Source: Salicibibacter cibi (GTDB lineage Bacteria > Bacillota > Bacilli > Bacillales > Marinococcaceae). Taken from it: a DNA stretch of 64,000 nt. The notes under the pieces are model-generated. The model made no database searches. It was not told the DNA's origin and saw only the letters and a list, made by a program, of their open reading frames with translations. The position numbers and the translations under genes are program-made. Positions 26,346 through 35,864 of the stretch are shown in pieces (positions within the stretch are counted from its first letter, which is position 1; every line of letters begins with the position of its first letter). The DNA lies in assembly GCF_016495865.1 (NCBI RefSeq), contig NZ_CP054706.1, forward strand, positions 682,001-746,000, in the 5' to 3' direction.

Positions 26346-27323
26346 ATGAAACTTAAATTACCTGGTGTGTTACTAGGATCCGTTTTTGCATTAACTGCAT
26401 GCGGAGATGATGACAGTGTCTCGATCTATACACATAACGTAGAAGATGAAATGCAACCCATGGTGTCGGATATGGAAGAAGAAACCGGTATAAATGCCGA
26501 TTTTCTGAATTTATCCAGCGAAGAAGGATTTAGCCGGGCTGAATCGGAATTCCCGGATGTCGGAGCAGAGGTACACTGGGGACAGTTGCATAGCTTAGCC
26601 CTTCTTGCTCAAGAAGAAGACATGCTAGGTTCTTATCAATCTCCTGAATGGGAAGATGTCCCTGATGAATTTAAGGATCCGGATGGACAATGGTATGGCT
26701 GGTCTTATTGGTACAACGAGTTGGCCGTTAATACAGATATCGTGGATGAATTAGGCTTGGACACTCCATCTTCTTGGGAAGACCTCATTGACCCTCAATA
26801 TGAAGGAGAAATTGTCATGCCGGATCCCAGTGTTTCAGGAACAGGCTTTCTATTCGTATCCACTATTATTCAAATGTTGGGTGAAGAAGAAGCATGGGAG
26901 TACTTTGAACAATTGGATGAAAATGTAGGCCAATATGTGGAATCAGCTGACGTCCCGGGACAATTGGCTGCTCAAGGAGAATACGCAGTGGGCATTACCT
27001 GGGATCAAGCTGTTGCCGACTTTATCGAAGAAGGCTACCCAATTGAAGGAGTTGTCCCGGATGAAGGTGTAGGTTATGACTTGGATGTCATCTTTATATA
27101 TGAGGGCAATGAAGATAATGAAAATGTTCAAGAAATCATTGATTATGTCGGTTCGGAAGCAGGCATGGAATCTGCTGCGGAACACCGCTCTATGGTAACG
27201 AAGCCGGGTGTTGAAGGCATTGCCGGAGATGAAGAACCGAATATGATTGACTATGACGCGCTTTGGGCAGCGGAAAATCGCCAAGATATTCAAGATGAAT
27301 GGGACAGTCGTTTTAATAGCTAG
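26346..27323 (+). CDS. ABC transporter substrate-binding lipoprotein (iron/AEP/thiamine type)
   Basis: This is a 325-residue lipoprotein (lipobox LTAC at residues 16-19) of the SBP_bac_6/SBP_bac_8 fold used by Fe3+, thiamine, spermidine/putrescine and 2-aminoethylphosphonate importers. It is very acidic, as expected for a halophile. It begins the transporter set SBP-permease-ATPase. Because the operon shares an operator with betB and stands beside gbsR, I infer that the ligand may be a choline phosphate ester; the sequence does not prove this. A ribosome-binding site (AAAGGAG) precedes ATG 26346. Confidence 0.88.
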   Translation: MKLKLPGVLLGSVFALTACGDDDSVSIYTHNVEDEMQPMVSDMEEETGINADFLNLSSEEGFSRAESEFPDVGAEVHWGQLHSLALLAQEEDMLGSYQSPEWEDVPDEFKDPDGQWYGWSYWYNELAVNTDIVDELGLDTPSSWEDLIDPQYEGEIVMPDPSVSGTGFLFVSTIIQMLGEEEAWEYFEQLDENVGQYVESADVPGQLAAQGEYAVGITWDQAVADFIEEGYPIEGVVPDEGVGYDLDVIFIYEGNEDNENVQEIIDYVGSEAGMESAAEHRSMVTKPGVEGIAGDEEPNMIDYDALWAAENRQDIQDEWDSRFNS

Positions 27324-27333
27324 GAGGATAATC

Positions 27334-28983
27334 GTGCGATTTAAATCTACATGGAAACGTTTTTTCTCTGAACCGGGATTTGCAGTGGCAGCCATTATTG
27401 TGGCTGCCCTGCTGATTTTCTTCATATTGCTGCCTCTTTCGGCGGTCTTGCTGCGAAGCTTTGGTGTCGGTGCCGAGGGATTTACGTTGGAGTATTATCA
27501 GCAATTCTTTCAACACTCCTCATACTTTCAGGCTTTGTTAAATAGCGTCGGGGTGGGTATTGTTACAACCAGTATTGTTATTTCTATCAGCGTACCCTTT
27601 GCTTTATATGTGACGCGAACGAAAAGTACACTATCAAAAGCGTATCGAGGGTTATCTTTACTGCCTCTTGTGGCACCTCCCTTTATCTTTTCATTATCAT
27701 TAATTATTTTATTCGGTAGGCGGGGAGTTGTAACCAATTATCTTAACGATATGTTTGGTGTGGAATTTAGCATTTATGGATTTTGGGGAGTAGTCGTTGC
27801 GCAGGTGCTCGGTTTCTTTCCGGTTGCCTATATGATGATTGAAACCTCTTTGCGTTCCATGAATCCAAGTTTGGAACATGCATCAAGGGATTTAGGAGCG
27901 AGTCAGACGCGCACGCTTTTTAAAGTATCTCTTCCCTTGGCCAGTACAAGCATTTTAAAGGCATCATTGATTGTGTTTGTTATGGCACTTGCCGACTTTT
28001 CCAATCCGCTTATTATAGGGGGCGAAACTTCTTTTCTGGCCTCAGATGCATACTTATTGGTGACCGGGCAGCAAAACATGGAAATGGCTGCGGTTCTCGG
28101 TGTATTCTTAATCGTGCCCAGTTTAATCGTTTTCTTGTTCCAGACTTATTTTATAAAAGACACTGATACCACATCGATCAGCGGTTCAGCGGGCAATCAA
28201 AATGCTTCACTTAATAAAGGTTTGCAAGGCATCACGTTTGGCATTAGCACGTTGATGACATTTTTTATTGTCATTATGTTCATCATGGTTGTCTTGGGAG
28301 CTTTTGTGCAAATAATTGGAGTAGATAATACATTTACGTTGGATCATTTTTCGGATCAAAGTGGATGGGGATTCATTTATACGAGTGTAATCGTTTCACT
28401 TTTTGCAGCGTTGTTAGCTGCTGGATTAGGTCTTTTACAAGGATATTTAACCGTTCGAAAAAATATCCCTGCTAAGAAATTCCTGGAATTTGTGGCTTTA
28501 TTCGGTTTGGCAGTGCCAGGTACCGTTATGGGGATCGGTTATGTGTTGATCTTTAATGGACCACCATTTTTCCTAACAGGTACAGTACTATTGCTTGTGC
28601 TAAATATGGCGTTTCGGAAAATTGGGGTTGGTTTGGAATCAGGGATTAGTAAATTGCAGCAAATCGATCCCTCAATGGAGGAAGCATCAGCGGACTTGGG
28701 AGCAAAACCAACACGTACCATTCGTAAAATTGTTATGCCATTATTGAGTCCGGCTTTTATGTCCGGTTTTGTGTATACGTTTATGACCGCGATGGTTTCG
28801 GTTAGCTCTGTCATTTTCCTCATTTCACCGGGAACAAACTTGGCTTCTGCTTACATTCTAAATTTGGCGAATCAAGCAGCTCTTGGCAGAGCTTCGGCCA
28901 TGTCCGTCATAATGATTGCCATTGTGCTCGTGTGTATGGCAATTCTTAAATGGTTAGAACGACGAAGCAACTCAGGGATTTGA
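27334..28983 (+). CDS. ABC permease with two fused membrane domains
   Basis: This 549-residue protein contains two BPD_transp_1 domains in tandem, as in FbpB, ThiP and PhnU/V-type permeases. Each domain has an EAA loop for the ATPase: EHASRDLGASQTRTLFKVSLP near residue 188, and EEASADLGAKPTRTIRKIVMP near residue 455. About 12 transmembrane helices are predicted by eye. GTG 27334 follows TAGGAGG. It lies ten bases after the binding-protein gene. Confidence 0.9.
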   Translation: MRFKSTWKRFFSEPGFAVAAIIVAALLIFFILLPLSAVLLRSFGVGAEGFTLEYYQQFFQHSSYFQALLNSVGVGIVTTSIVISISVPFALYVTRTKSTLSKAYRGLSLLPLVAPPFIFSLSLIILFGRRGVVTNYLNDMFGVEFSIYGFWGVVVAQVLGFFPVAYMMIETSLRSMNPSLEHASRDLGASQTRTLFKVSLPLASTSILKASLIVFVMALADFSNPLIIGGETSFLASDAYLLVTGQQNMEMAAVLGVFLIVPSLIVFLFQTYFIKDTDTTSISGSAGNQNASLNKGLQGITFGISTLMTFFIVIMFIMVVLGAFVQIIGVDNTFTLDHFSDQSGWGFIYTSVIVSLFAALLAAGLGLLQGYLTVRKNIPAKKFLEFVALFGLAVPGTVMGIGYVLIFNGPPFFLTGTVLLLVLNMAFRKIGVGLESGISKLQQIDPSMEEASADLGAKPTRTIRKIVMPLLSPAFMSGFVYTFMTAMVSVSSVIFLISPGTNLASAYILNLANQAALGRASAMSVIMIAIVLVCMAILKWLERRSNSGI

Positions 28984-29004
28984 AAAAGAGGGAGGTAATC
29001 GTTA

Positions 29005-30051
29005 ATGGCACAGCAAGATTCAATAATTAGCTTAAGCCAAGTAAACAAAGCTTTTGATGATGTGCGAGCTGTTCAGGACATTTCGATTGATGTGAATAAA
29101 GGGGAATTGGTGACGTTTATCGGTCCGAGCGGTTGTGGGAAAACGACATTGCTACGAACCATCGCCGGTTTTTATCGTCCCACATCCGGGGATATTTACT
29201 TGAATGGAACACGGATTAATAATCTTCCACCTGAAAAACGGGAAACCGGCATGGTATTCCAAAATTATGCATTGTTTCCCCATATGACGATTTTTGAAAA
29301 TGTGGCTTACGGTTTGGATGTGCGAAAAGAAACAAAGGAAACGAAGAAAAACAAAGTGCAGGATGCTTTGGTCCAAGTGCAGTTGGAAGGGTACGAAGAA
29401 CGCAAACCAAGTGAGTTAAGCGGGGGACAGCAACAACGTGTAGCGATCGCCCGTTGTCTCGTTTTAAAACCAAAAGTACTGCTGTTGGATGAACCCTTAT
29501 CTAATTTGGATGCCAATTTACGTATGATCATGCGGGATGAAATACGCCGTCTTAAGGAAGAATTAGATTTAACCATTATCTTTGTGACACATGATCAGGA
29601 AGAAGCGTTAAGTATTTCAGATCGGGTGATGGTACTGAATGAAGGCAACTTGCAACAATTGGATAAGCCGGAAGTCATCTATCAGCGTCCGGCCAATGAA
29701 TTCGTTGCAAACTTTGTCGGTCATGCCAATTTATTATCGGGCCAAGTGAAACAAGAAAACAGTGATTCCTATTTTGTCGCGAAGGACTTACAATTTGCCG
29801 TTGAAAATATGGATGCCAAAAATGGATTAGTTTTAATCCGTCCGGAAATGATCGATATTCATCTAAATGGCTCCATTCAAGGAGTCGTCTTGAATAGAGT
29901 CTACCATGGGAACTCCATACGTTACGAAGTGAAAGTGGGCGATACCGTTCTTCTTGCCGACGATTATAATGTTTTCGGAAAGGATCTATATACAAAAGGG
30001 CAAACGATACGCCTGGATATTCCAAAAAAACTACATTTAATTTCAGCGTGA
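29005..30051 (+). CDS. ABC importer ATP-binding protein (PotA/FbpC-like)
   Basis: This 348-residue ATPase has Walker A GPSGCGKTT, signature LSGGQQQR, Walker B LLLDEPLSNLD and switch His in FVTHDQEE. A C-terminal TOBE-like domain (~residues 240-348) is typical of ATPases for spermidine, Fe3+ or phosphonate importers. It closes the HAD-SBP-permease-ATPase operon and is followed by a strong terminator. GGGAGG precedes ATG 29005. Confidence 0.93.
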   Translation: MAQQDSIISLSQVNKAFDDVRAVQDISIDVNKGELVTFIGPSGCGKTTLLRTIAGFYRPTSGDIYLNGTRINNLPPEKRETGMVFQNYALFPHMTIFENVAYGLDVRKETKETKKNKVQDALVQVQLEGYEERKPSELSGGQQQRVAIARCLVLKPKVLLLDEPLSNLDANLRMIMRDEIRRLKEELDLTIIFVTHDQEEALSISDRVMVLNEGNLQQLDKPEVIYQRPANEFVANFVGHANLLSGQVKQENSDSYFVAKDLQFAVENMDAKNGLVLIRPEMIDIHLNGSIQGVVLNRVYHGNSIRYEVKVGDTVLLADDYNVFGKDLYTKGQTIRLDIPKKLHLISA

Positions 30052-30066
30052 GACACGCTCCTAGTT

Positions 30067-30100
30067 AAAGAGAGCCGCACCTATTAGGGCGGCTCTCTTT
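30067..30100. terminator. Bidirectional terminator
   Basis: AAAGAGAGCCGC and GCGGCTCTCTTT form a perfect 12-base stem between the convergent ABC ATPase and phosphodiesterase genes, with A/T runs on both sides. Confidence 0.9.
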
Positions 30101-30101
30101 A

Positions 30102-31934
30102 TTATTCATCAACGACTGTAATTTCAGTAGATGTAAGGATGTCATGACCTTCATTTTCAAACATATAAATACGGTATTCTCCCGGTTCAAGAACATCCGT
30201 ATCTCCCCAGCTGCCATCCAACAACAATGAGCCTTCACGATCTCCTCCTAGATACTGCCATTGTAAGGAGCTTATATCATCAGGTGATTCGTCAATTGGA
30301 TAAATCCCTACCCAATCATTTGGAAAACCAGTAGCATCTTCCCATTCAACTTTAACCGGTTCACCATGTTTTTGTTCAGGCTCCACATTTAAGGTTGCTG
30401 ATTCACTTGATGCCAATACTTCAAAGGAAGTTGATGCTCCTTCTTCGTCTCCATCAGCCAGAAATACAGCTTCATATTCTCCGGCAGGAAGCGGCCATTC
30501 ACCGGCAGCAATAGAATCTTCGCCAAAAGAGATTGTACCTTCTTGTTTGGCTTCTCCAGGTTCTTGATTATTGGAACCGGTATAGTTCCAGAGCAGAGGA
30601 TCCTCGTCTCGGTCCCCGTCTTTCGGGTAGATAGCCACTTGATCTTTTTCCGAAGGCTGCTCATCTACATAAAAATTCATATCAATGGTTTCCCCGACCT
30701 CATACTCCATTTGAGAAGGGGATACTTCCGCTTCTGGAGCAGATACTGAATCGGAAGTAAAGGTTGAGACGACCGCGCGATGGTCGGAAGGCCAATTCTC
30801 CAATTCAATATCGGAATAAGGGCCGACTTCGGCTACCACTTCGCTATTCTCTGTGATGGAAGGTCCGGCAGCATAGATAAAGTCAATACGATCATGTACT
30901 TCATCATCATTAATATCTCCCGGAGGGTCTCCCGGTGTCCAAGTATAACTCGGAAATTCTAAGGGGCTTTCATTAATTTCACGATAGGAATCCCGGAAGC
31001 CCAGATCGTCTAAATGCATAGAAACCGGCCATTCGACCACTGTATTGAAATTATCTTCCTTGGTTTCCTCTGTCCAATCAAGGTGGGAAGGGACGTTGAA
31101 GTCGCCTGTTAGAAATACCGGCACGTCATCTTTTTGTAGCTCTGTTAATGAGTCGAAACGGGATCTCATTTCCATCATATGGTGTCGTTCATTTCCGATG
31201 ACTTGTTCAACGGTGAATTCGTCTCTTATGTCATAAGGGCCATAAGGATCGTGCAATAAATGGACATTGCTTACTGCCACCACTTCATCGGGTTCAACTT
31301 CTACATAAACGTAATCAGGATGGCCTACATCGATGATCGGGTAACGGCTAATGATTTCTTGGTTGTGGTCCGCATAATAACCAAGTTCGTCCGCTAATCG
31401 GTCCAAGTTCCCGCTTTCTTCTTGGACGCCGACAATATCCGCATCTGCTTCTTCAACAGCACGAACCGTTTCATCAAACGAAACCTCTTCGCCACCAAGC
31501 CAAATGTTAAAGGACATCACGCGTAATTCATGTTGATCTATCTTTTCCCACACATCCCATTCACCGGAATCATCTGGGTTTTCACCTTGTGTCCACCACT
31601 TGGCTTCATAAATAGTCCCCTCATGTTGAACGCGATCTCCATCTTCGTATGTGTCTTGTTCTGACCAAACGGGCAGGCTCTCCTCCCCATCGTTTGTACA
31701 TTCGGAGGCCACTTTCCATACATCCCATTCACCGGAATCATTCGGGTTTTCGCCTTGTGTCCACCACTTGGCTTCATATATTTCCCCGTCATATGAAACG
31801 CGGTCTCCTTCTGTATATGTGCTTTCTTCCGACCACTCATCAGCCTCGCAGTTGGCTTCCTCTGCATTGGCCATTTGATTAAATGGCACAATCACGAAAA
31901 GAGCTGCCAAGATTACTTGCATAAATCTTTTCAC
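30102..31934 (-). CDS. Secreted endonuclease/exonuclease/phosphatase-family protein with chitin-binding domains
   Basis: This ~610-residue exported protein has a signal peptide ending at ANA. Two CBM5/12 (ChtBD3) modules follow at about residues 33-75 and 88-131, each with YEAKWWTQGENP. An EEP/DNase I-like domain spans ~135-390 (SFNIWLGG, VQEE, TGDFN, DRIDFIYA, SDHR). Two related C-terminal beta modules contain VAIYP and VGIYP. EEP enzymes include nucleases, sphingomyelinases and lipid or sugar phosphodiesterases. Convergence with an importer and a HAD phosphatase suggests phosphate-ester breakdown outside the cell. GTG 31934 follows AGGAGG. Confidence 0.85.
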   Translation of the reverse strand: MKRFMQVILAALFVIVPFNQMANAEEANCEADEWSEESTYTEGDRVSYDGEIYEAKWWTQGENPNDSGEWDVWKVASECTNDGEESLPVWSEQDTYEDGDRVQHEGTIYEAKWWTQGENPDDSGEWDVWEKIDQHELRVMSFNIWLGGEEVSFDETVRAVEEADADIVGVQEESGNLDRLADELGYYADHNQEIISRYPIIDVGHPDYVYVEVEPDEVVAVSNVHLLHDPYGPYDIRDEFTVEQVIGNERHHMMEMRSRFDSLTELQKDDVPVFLTGDFNVPSHLDWTEETKEDNFNTVVEWPVSMHLDDLGFRDSYREINESPLEFPSYTWTPGDPPGDINDDEVHDRIDFIYAAGPSITENSEVVAEVGPYSDIELENWPSDHRAVVSTFTSDSVSAPEAEVSPSQMEYEVGETIDMNFYVDEQPSEKDQVAIYPKDGDRDEDPLLWNYTGSNNQEPGEAKQEGTISFGEDSIAAGEWPLPAGEYEAVFLADGDEEGASTSFEVLASSESATLNVEPEQKHGEPVKVEWEDATGFPNDWVGIYPIDESPDDISSLQWQYLGGDREGSLLLDGSWGDTDVLEPGEYRIYMFENEGHDILTSTEITVVDE

Positions 31935-31994
31935 GTTAATTCCTCCTGTTTGTTTTTTAAAAGTCTTGAGTACACCTCCTATTTGTTTAAAAAT

Positions 31995-32011
31995 ATTTAA
32001 CCATATTAAAC
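31995..32011 (-). promoter_or_regulatory. Degenerate GbsR-like operator upstream of the phosphodiesterase gene
   Basis: On the minus strand it reads GTTTAA-N5-TTAAAT, like the 25468 and 32379 palindromes but with one base less between the arms. It lies 61 bp upstream of the start codon. No clear promoter is identified. Confidence 0.35.
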
Positions 32012-32056
32012 ATACCATAAATTTAATAAAATTAGTATAATGTTTTTAAATGATTT

Positions 32057-32303
32057 GGCTCTTCACCAAAATCTATGGCTGACAACCTAGGGGCAATTAT
32101 GATTGGTAGTGACCGCTACGGAAAAACACGACGCTTTCCGTGGGCCCCGAGCTCAGCCTCCTCGGAAAAAAAGAAGTTCGCTTTTTTCCTGCGGGGTCTT
32201 CGCCCTGCGCTTTCCCACAGGAGTCTACGTGTTTTTCCTTCGCTCGCTAGTGGTGCTACCATATTTAATCGCGAATATCAACCATTGATTTTAGTGTTGA
32301 CCC
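32057..32303 (-). repeat. MITE C, copy 2 (247 bp, perfect 8-bp target duplication)
   Basis: This is the same 247-bp element as 25107-25353 in reverse orientation, with only scattered differences. Its own target duplication AATGATTT lies at 32049-32056 and 32304-32311, so it inserted independently. It sits between the phosphodiesterase and betB promoters. Confidence 0.93.
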
Positions 32304-32334
32304 AATGATTTTTATAGGTTTATATACAATTTCA

Positions 32335-32396
32335 TTGACAGTTTCATCACTTCATGGTAACTTTGAATTATTCAAAACGTTTAATAAAAGTTAAAC
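32335..32396 (+). promoter_or_regulatory. Promoter and palindromic operator of betBA
   Basis: TTGACA (32335-32340) and TAACTT (32358-32363) are spaced by 17 bases. Fifteen bases later comes GTTTAA-TAAAAG-TTAAAC (32379-32396). Core sequence and distance from the -10 box equal those of the HAD/ABC operon. Confidence 0.72.
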
Positions 32397-32429
32397 AAAT
32401 AACTATACTACAAAAAGGAGCGTGATCCT

Positions 32430-33899
32430 TTGCGCTTACAAATGTATATCGACGGTCAATGGGTGGATGCTGTCGACGATGAAACCCGTGATATCATCAA
32501 CCCTTATAATCAGGAAGTGATCGCAAATGTTACGGAGGGCAACGAAGAAGATGCAAAAAAAGCCGTTGCCGCTGCACGCCGTGCATTTGATAACGGAGCG
32601 TGGGCGACGACACCGGCGAGTGAACGGGGGGCGATCGTTCATGACATTGGCCGGCTGATTCGTTCGTCCCGTCAAGAACTTGCTGAGCTCGAAACGCTCG
32701 ATACCGGGAAGACGCTCAGTGAAAGTCTCGACGATATGGACGACATCGCCAATGTGTTTATTTATTTTGCCGGTTTGGCGGATAAAGATGGCGGTGAAGT
32801 GATTGATAGCCCGATTCCGGATTCCACAAGCAAGGTTGTTCGCGAGCCCGTGGGCGTATGCGGACAAATCACCCCGTGGAATTATCCGTTATTGCAGGCC
32901 GCCTGGAAGTTGGCCCCGGCACTTGCCGCGGGAAATACGCTCGTGATGAAACCGAGCGAGATCACGCCGCTAACGACCGTGAAAGTGTTTGAGCTTTTTG
33001 AACAAGCCGGCGTCCCTGCAGGCGTGGCAAACCTTGTCCTCGGACCGGGCAATACGGCAGGTGCGCACCTATCCGAAAGCACGGACGTCGACTTGATTTC
33101 ATTTACCGGCGGAATCGACACCGGGAAGAAAATCATGCAAGCCGCAAGTACGAATGTGAAAAAGCTCGCGTTGGAGCTCGGAGGCAAAAACCCGAACATT
33201 ATCTTCGCAGATGCGGATATTGATGTGGCAGTTGATCAAGCATTGAACGCGGCTTTCTTCCACGCGGGACAAGTGTGTTCGGCCGGTGCGCGCGTACTCG
33301 TTGAAAGCTCCATGCATGACGCATTTGTCGATGCCCTCGTCAAGCGGGCGAAGCATATTAAACTCGGCAATGGTTTCGCGGAAGATACGCAATCCGGGCC
33401 GCTCATTTCTGCCGAGCACCGTGAGAAAGTAGAAGCATATGTCGCCATCGGCCAAGAGGAAGGCGCAAAACTCGCGCTTGGAGGAAAACGACCGGAAGCC
33501 GAAGAACTGCAACAAGGGTTCTTTTATCTGCCGACGATTTTTACCAATTGTACAGCCGATATGCGCATCGTGCAGGAAGAAGTATTTGGACCGGTGCTGA
33601 CGGTAGAACCATTTGAAACAACAGAAGAGGCAGTGGCGAAGGCGAATGACACGATTTATGGACTCGCAGGCGCGGTCTTCACGGAAGACATTGCAAAGGC
33701 GGAAAACGTCGTTACCCAACTTCGTATGGGAACCGTTTGGATCAATGATTTCCACCCTTATTTTGCCCAAGCGCCTTGGGGCGGTTACAAACAATCGGGC
33801 ATCGGCCGTGAACTCGGGCGCCCTGGCTTGGAGGAGTATACGGAGACGAAGCATGTGTTCAGAAACACTAACCCCGAGCCTTTGGAATGGTTTAAATAA
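32430..33899 (+). CDS. betB: Betaine aldehyde dehydrogenase
   Basis: This 489-residue NAD(P)-dependent aldehyde dehydrogenase oxidises betaine aldehyde to glycine betaine. The catalytic Glu lies in LELGGKNPN and the catalytic Cys in FFHAGQVCSAGARV; the cofactor motif FTGGIDTGK is present. The start is TTG 32430, nine bases after AAGGAG. It forms an operon with betA 15 bases downstream. A copy with an identical protein sequence is at 38664-40133 on the other strand; the DNA identity begins at the ribosome-binding site and ends at the stop codon. Confidence 0.95.
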   Translation: MRLQMYIDGQWVDAVDDETRDIINPYNQEVIANVTEGNEEDAKKAVAAARRAFDNGAWATTPASERGAIVHDIGRLIRSSRQELAELETLDTGKTLSESLDDMDDIANVFIYFAGLADKDGGEVIDSPIPDSTSKVVREPVGVCGQITPWNYPLLQAAWKLAPALAAGNTLVMKPSEITPLTTVKVFELFEQAGVPAGVANLVLGPGNTAGAHLSESTDVDLISFTGGIDTGKKIMQAASTNVKKLALELGGKNPNIIFADADIDVAVDQALNAAFFHAGQVCSAGARVLVESSMHDAFVDALVKRAKHIKLGNGFAEDTQSGPLISAEHREKVEAYVAIGQEEGAKLALGGKRPEAEELQQGFFYLPTIFTNCTADMRIVQEEVFGPVLTVEPFETTEEAVAKANDTIYGLAGAVFTEDIAKAENVVTQLRMGTVWINDFHPYFAQAPWGGYKQSGIGRELGRPGLEEYTETKHVFRNTNPEPLEWFK

Positions 33900-33914
33900 G
33901 AGGAGGTTTTAGAG

Positions 33915-35618
33915 ATGAGTCAAACGTATGATTATGTCATTGTCGGTGGAGGGAGTGCGGGTTGTGTACTCGCTAACCGTCTAAGCGAAGATAAATCGAA
34001 AAGTGTGCTCGTTCTGGAAGCGGGGCGCAGTGATTATCCATGGGATTTGTTTATTCAAATGCCGGCTGCTTTGATGTACCCGTCCGGTAATCCTTTATAT
34101 GACTGGAAGTACTATACAGATCCTGAGCCTTATATGAATGGACGGAAAGTCTCGCATGCCCGGGGGAAAGTACTCGGAGGGTCGAGCTCAATAAATGGAA
34201 TGATTTACCAACGTGGTAACCCAATGGACTATGAAAAGTGGGGCGCTGACTCGGGTATGGAAACGTGGGATTATGCCCATTGTCTACCGTATTTTAAACG
34301 GTTGGAAGCAACCTTTGGAGCAAGTTCGTCTGATGAGTACCGCGGACATCATGGCCCGATTAAATTGAAACGGGGTCCTGCAAAGAATCCTTTATTTCAG
34401 GCCTTTTTTGATGCAGCTGTAGAAGCCGGTTACTCGAGAACACCTGATGTCAACGGTTTTCGCCAAGAAGGGTTTGGTCCATTCGACAGTCACGTGCATA
34501 ACGGGCGACGCGTGTCTGCTTCGAATGCATATTTGCGCCCTGTGATGAAACGCGAAAACCTTACAGTAGAGACGCTTGCTGTCGTTACCAATATTAATTT
34601 TGACGCCACTCGAGCTAATGGTGTGACGTGGCAAAGAAATGGGAAACAATTTCATGTTAACGCAGGCGAAGTGATCCTTGCAGGTGGTGCATTCAACACG
34701 CCGCAACTCCTTCAATTGTCCGGGGTAGGCGACGCTGAACACTTACGCTCCCTTGGCATTGACCCACTCGTTGATTTGCCGGGTGTAGGTGAAAACTTTG
34801 AAGATCATCTCGAAGCATATGTTCAGCATGCTTCGCCGGAGCCTGTTTCTGAAATGCCTAGTTTAAATAAAGCAAAAATGCCTTGGATTGGTTTGCAATG
34901 GCTGCTCGCGCGTACTGGCCCCGCAGCAACTAATCATTTTGAAGGTGGAGGTTTTGTCCGCTCGAATGATGATGTTGATTATCCGAATCTGATGTTTCAT
35001 TTCCTTCCGCTAGCGGTTCGATATGATGGAGAAAAAGCGGATACGAAGCATGGATTCCAAGTACACGTTGGACCGATGTACTCCAACTCTCGGGGAAGCC
35101 TTAAAATACGTTCCCGCGATCCTTATCAGCATCCGAGTATCATATTTAACTATTTATCTACCGAAGAGGACAAGCGTGAGTGGGTTGAAGCAATTCGTAC
35201 TGCACGGAATATTCTTTCCCAGCCGGCGTTAGAGCCCTATAATTCAGGTGAAATTTCCCCCGGGGCATCTGTCCAAACGGATGAGGAAATTCTGGAGTGG
35301 GTAAGGAATGACGCTGAAACAGCGCTCCATCCATCCTGCAGTGCAAGAATGGGATCTGTTTCAGATCCGATGGCGGTTGTAGACCCGCTGACCATGAAGG
35401 TCCATGGCCTGGAAAACCTGCGGGTTGTTGATGCGTCCGTTATGCCGTATACGACGAATGGAAATATCCATGCACCGGTGTTGATGTTGGCAGAAAAAGC
35501 AGCCGACATCATCCGCGGACAAAAGCCATTAGAGCCTGAATATAAGGACTATTATCGTCACGGCGTACATTCGAAAGACGCGGGCACCGTAGAAAAAAAT
35601 CGGGTGGTGCGTTCATAA
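33915..35618 (+). CDS. betA: Choline dehydrogenase (GMC flavoprotein)
   Basis: This 567-residue GMC oxidoreductase has the N-terminal FAD motif [20 protein letters not shown] and the GMC signature [20 protein letters not shown]. The C-terminal active-site pair is His in HPSCSARMG and His/Asn in [15 protein letters not shown]. It oxidises choline to betaine aldehyde, probably at the membrane. Bacillus species usually use the iron alcohol dehydrogenase GbsB for this step; the BetA type here is more like Gram-negative bacteria. AAGAGGAGG precedes ATG 33915. Confidence 0.94.
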   Translation: MSQTYDYVIVGGGSAGCVLANRLSEDKSKSVLVLEAGRSDYPWDLFIQMPAALMYPSGNPLYDWKYYTDPEPYMNGRKVSHARGKVLGGSSSINGMIYQRGNPMDYEKWGADSGMETWDYAHCLPYFKRLEATFGASSSDEYRGHHGPIKLKRGPAKNPLFQAFFDAAVEAGYSRTPDVNGFRQEGFGPFDSHVHNGRRVSASNAYLRPVMKRENLTVETLAVVTNINFDATRANGVTWQRNGKQFHVNAGEVILAGGAFNTPQLLQLSGVGDAEHLRSLGIDPLVDLPGVGENFEDHLEAYVQHASPEPVSEMPSLNKAKMPWIGLQWLLARTGPAATNHFEGGGFVRSNDDVDYPNLMFHFLPLAVRYDGEKADTKHGFQVHVGPMYSNSRGSLKIRSRDPYQHPSIIFNYLSTEEDKREWVEAIRTARNILSQPALEPYNSGEISPGASVQTDEEILEWVRNDAETALHPSCSARMGSVSDPMAVVDPLTMKVHGLENLRVVDASVMPYTTNGNIHAPVLMLAEKAADIIRGQKPLEPEYKDYYRHGVHSKDAGTVEKNRVVRS

Positions 35619-35647
35619 CGAAACCGTCATGTATTTCGCTAGATGAA

Positions 35648-35678
35648 GGATCCAGTTTTCACTGGATCTTTTTTCTTT
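35648..35678 (+). terminator. Terminator of betBA
   Basis: GATCCAG-TTTTCA-CTGGATC is followed by TTTTTTCTTT, 30 bases after the betA stop codon. Confidence 0.88.
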
Positions 35679-35864
35679 GTGATAAAATACAACACAGATG
35701 TGAGAGAGTTTCCATGAAAAAACGACCATGTGAACATTGATGTTTTAAAACTCGACGTTTAGGAAATGAATGGTCATGTAGAGGAATTTTAAAGATCGAG
35801 TCAAAAGCCTGTCGATAGAAGAAGCGTATAACTTTTGCTGAATGTTGAAGGGGGTGTACCTACG

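Noticed and set aside
25107..32303. Composite transposon bounded by the two inverted MITE C copies
   Set aside because: Each copy has its own perfect 8-bp target duplication (AAAATAAT and AATGATTT), so they inserted separately; the 7-kb segment did not move as a unit.
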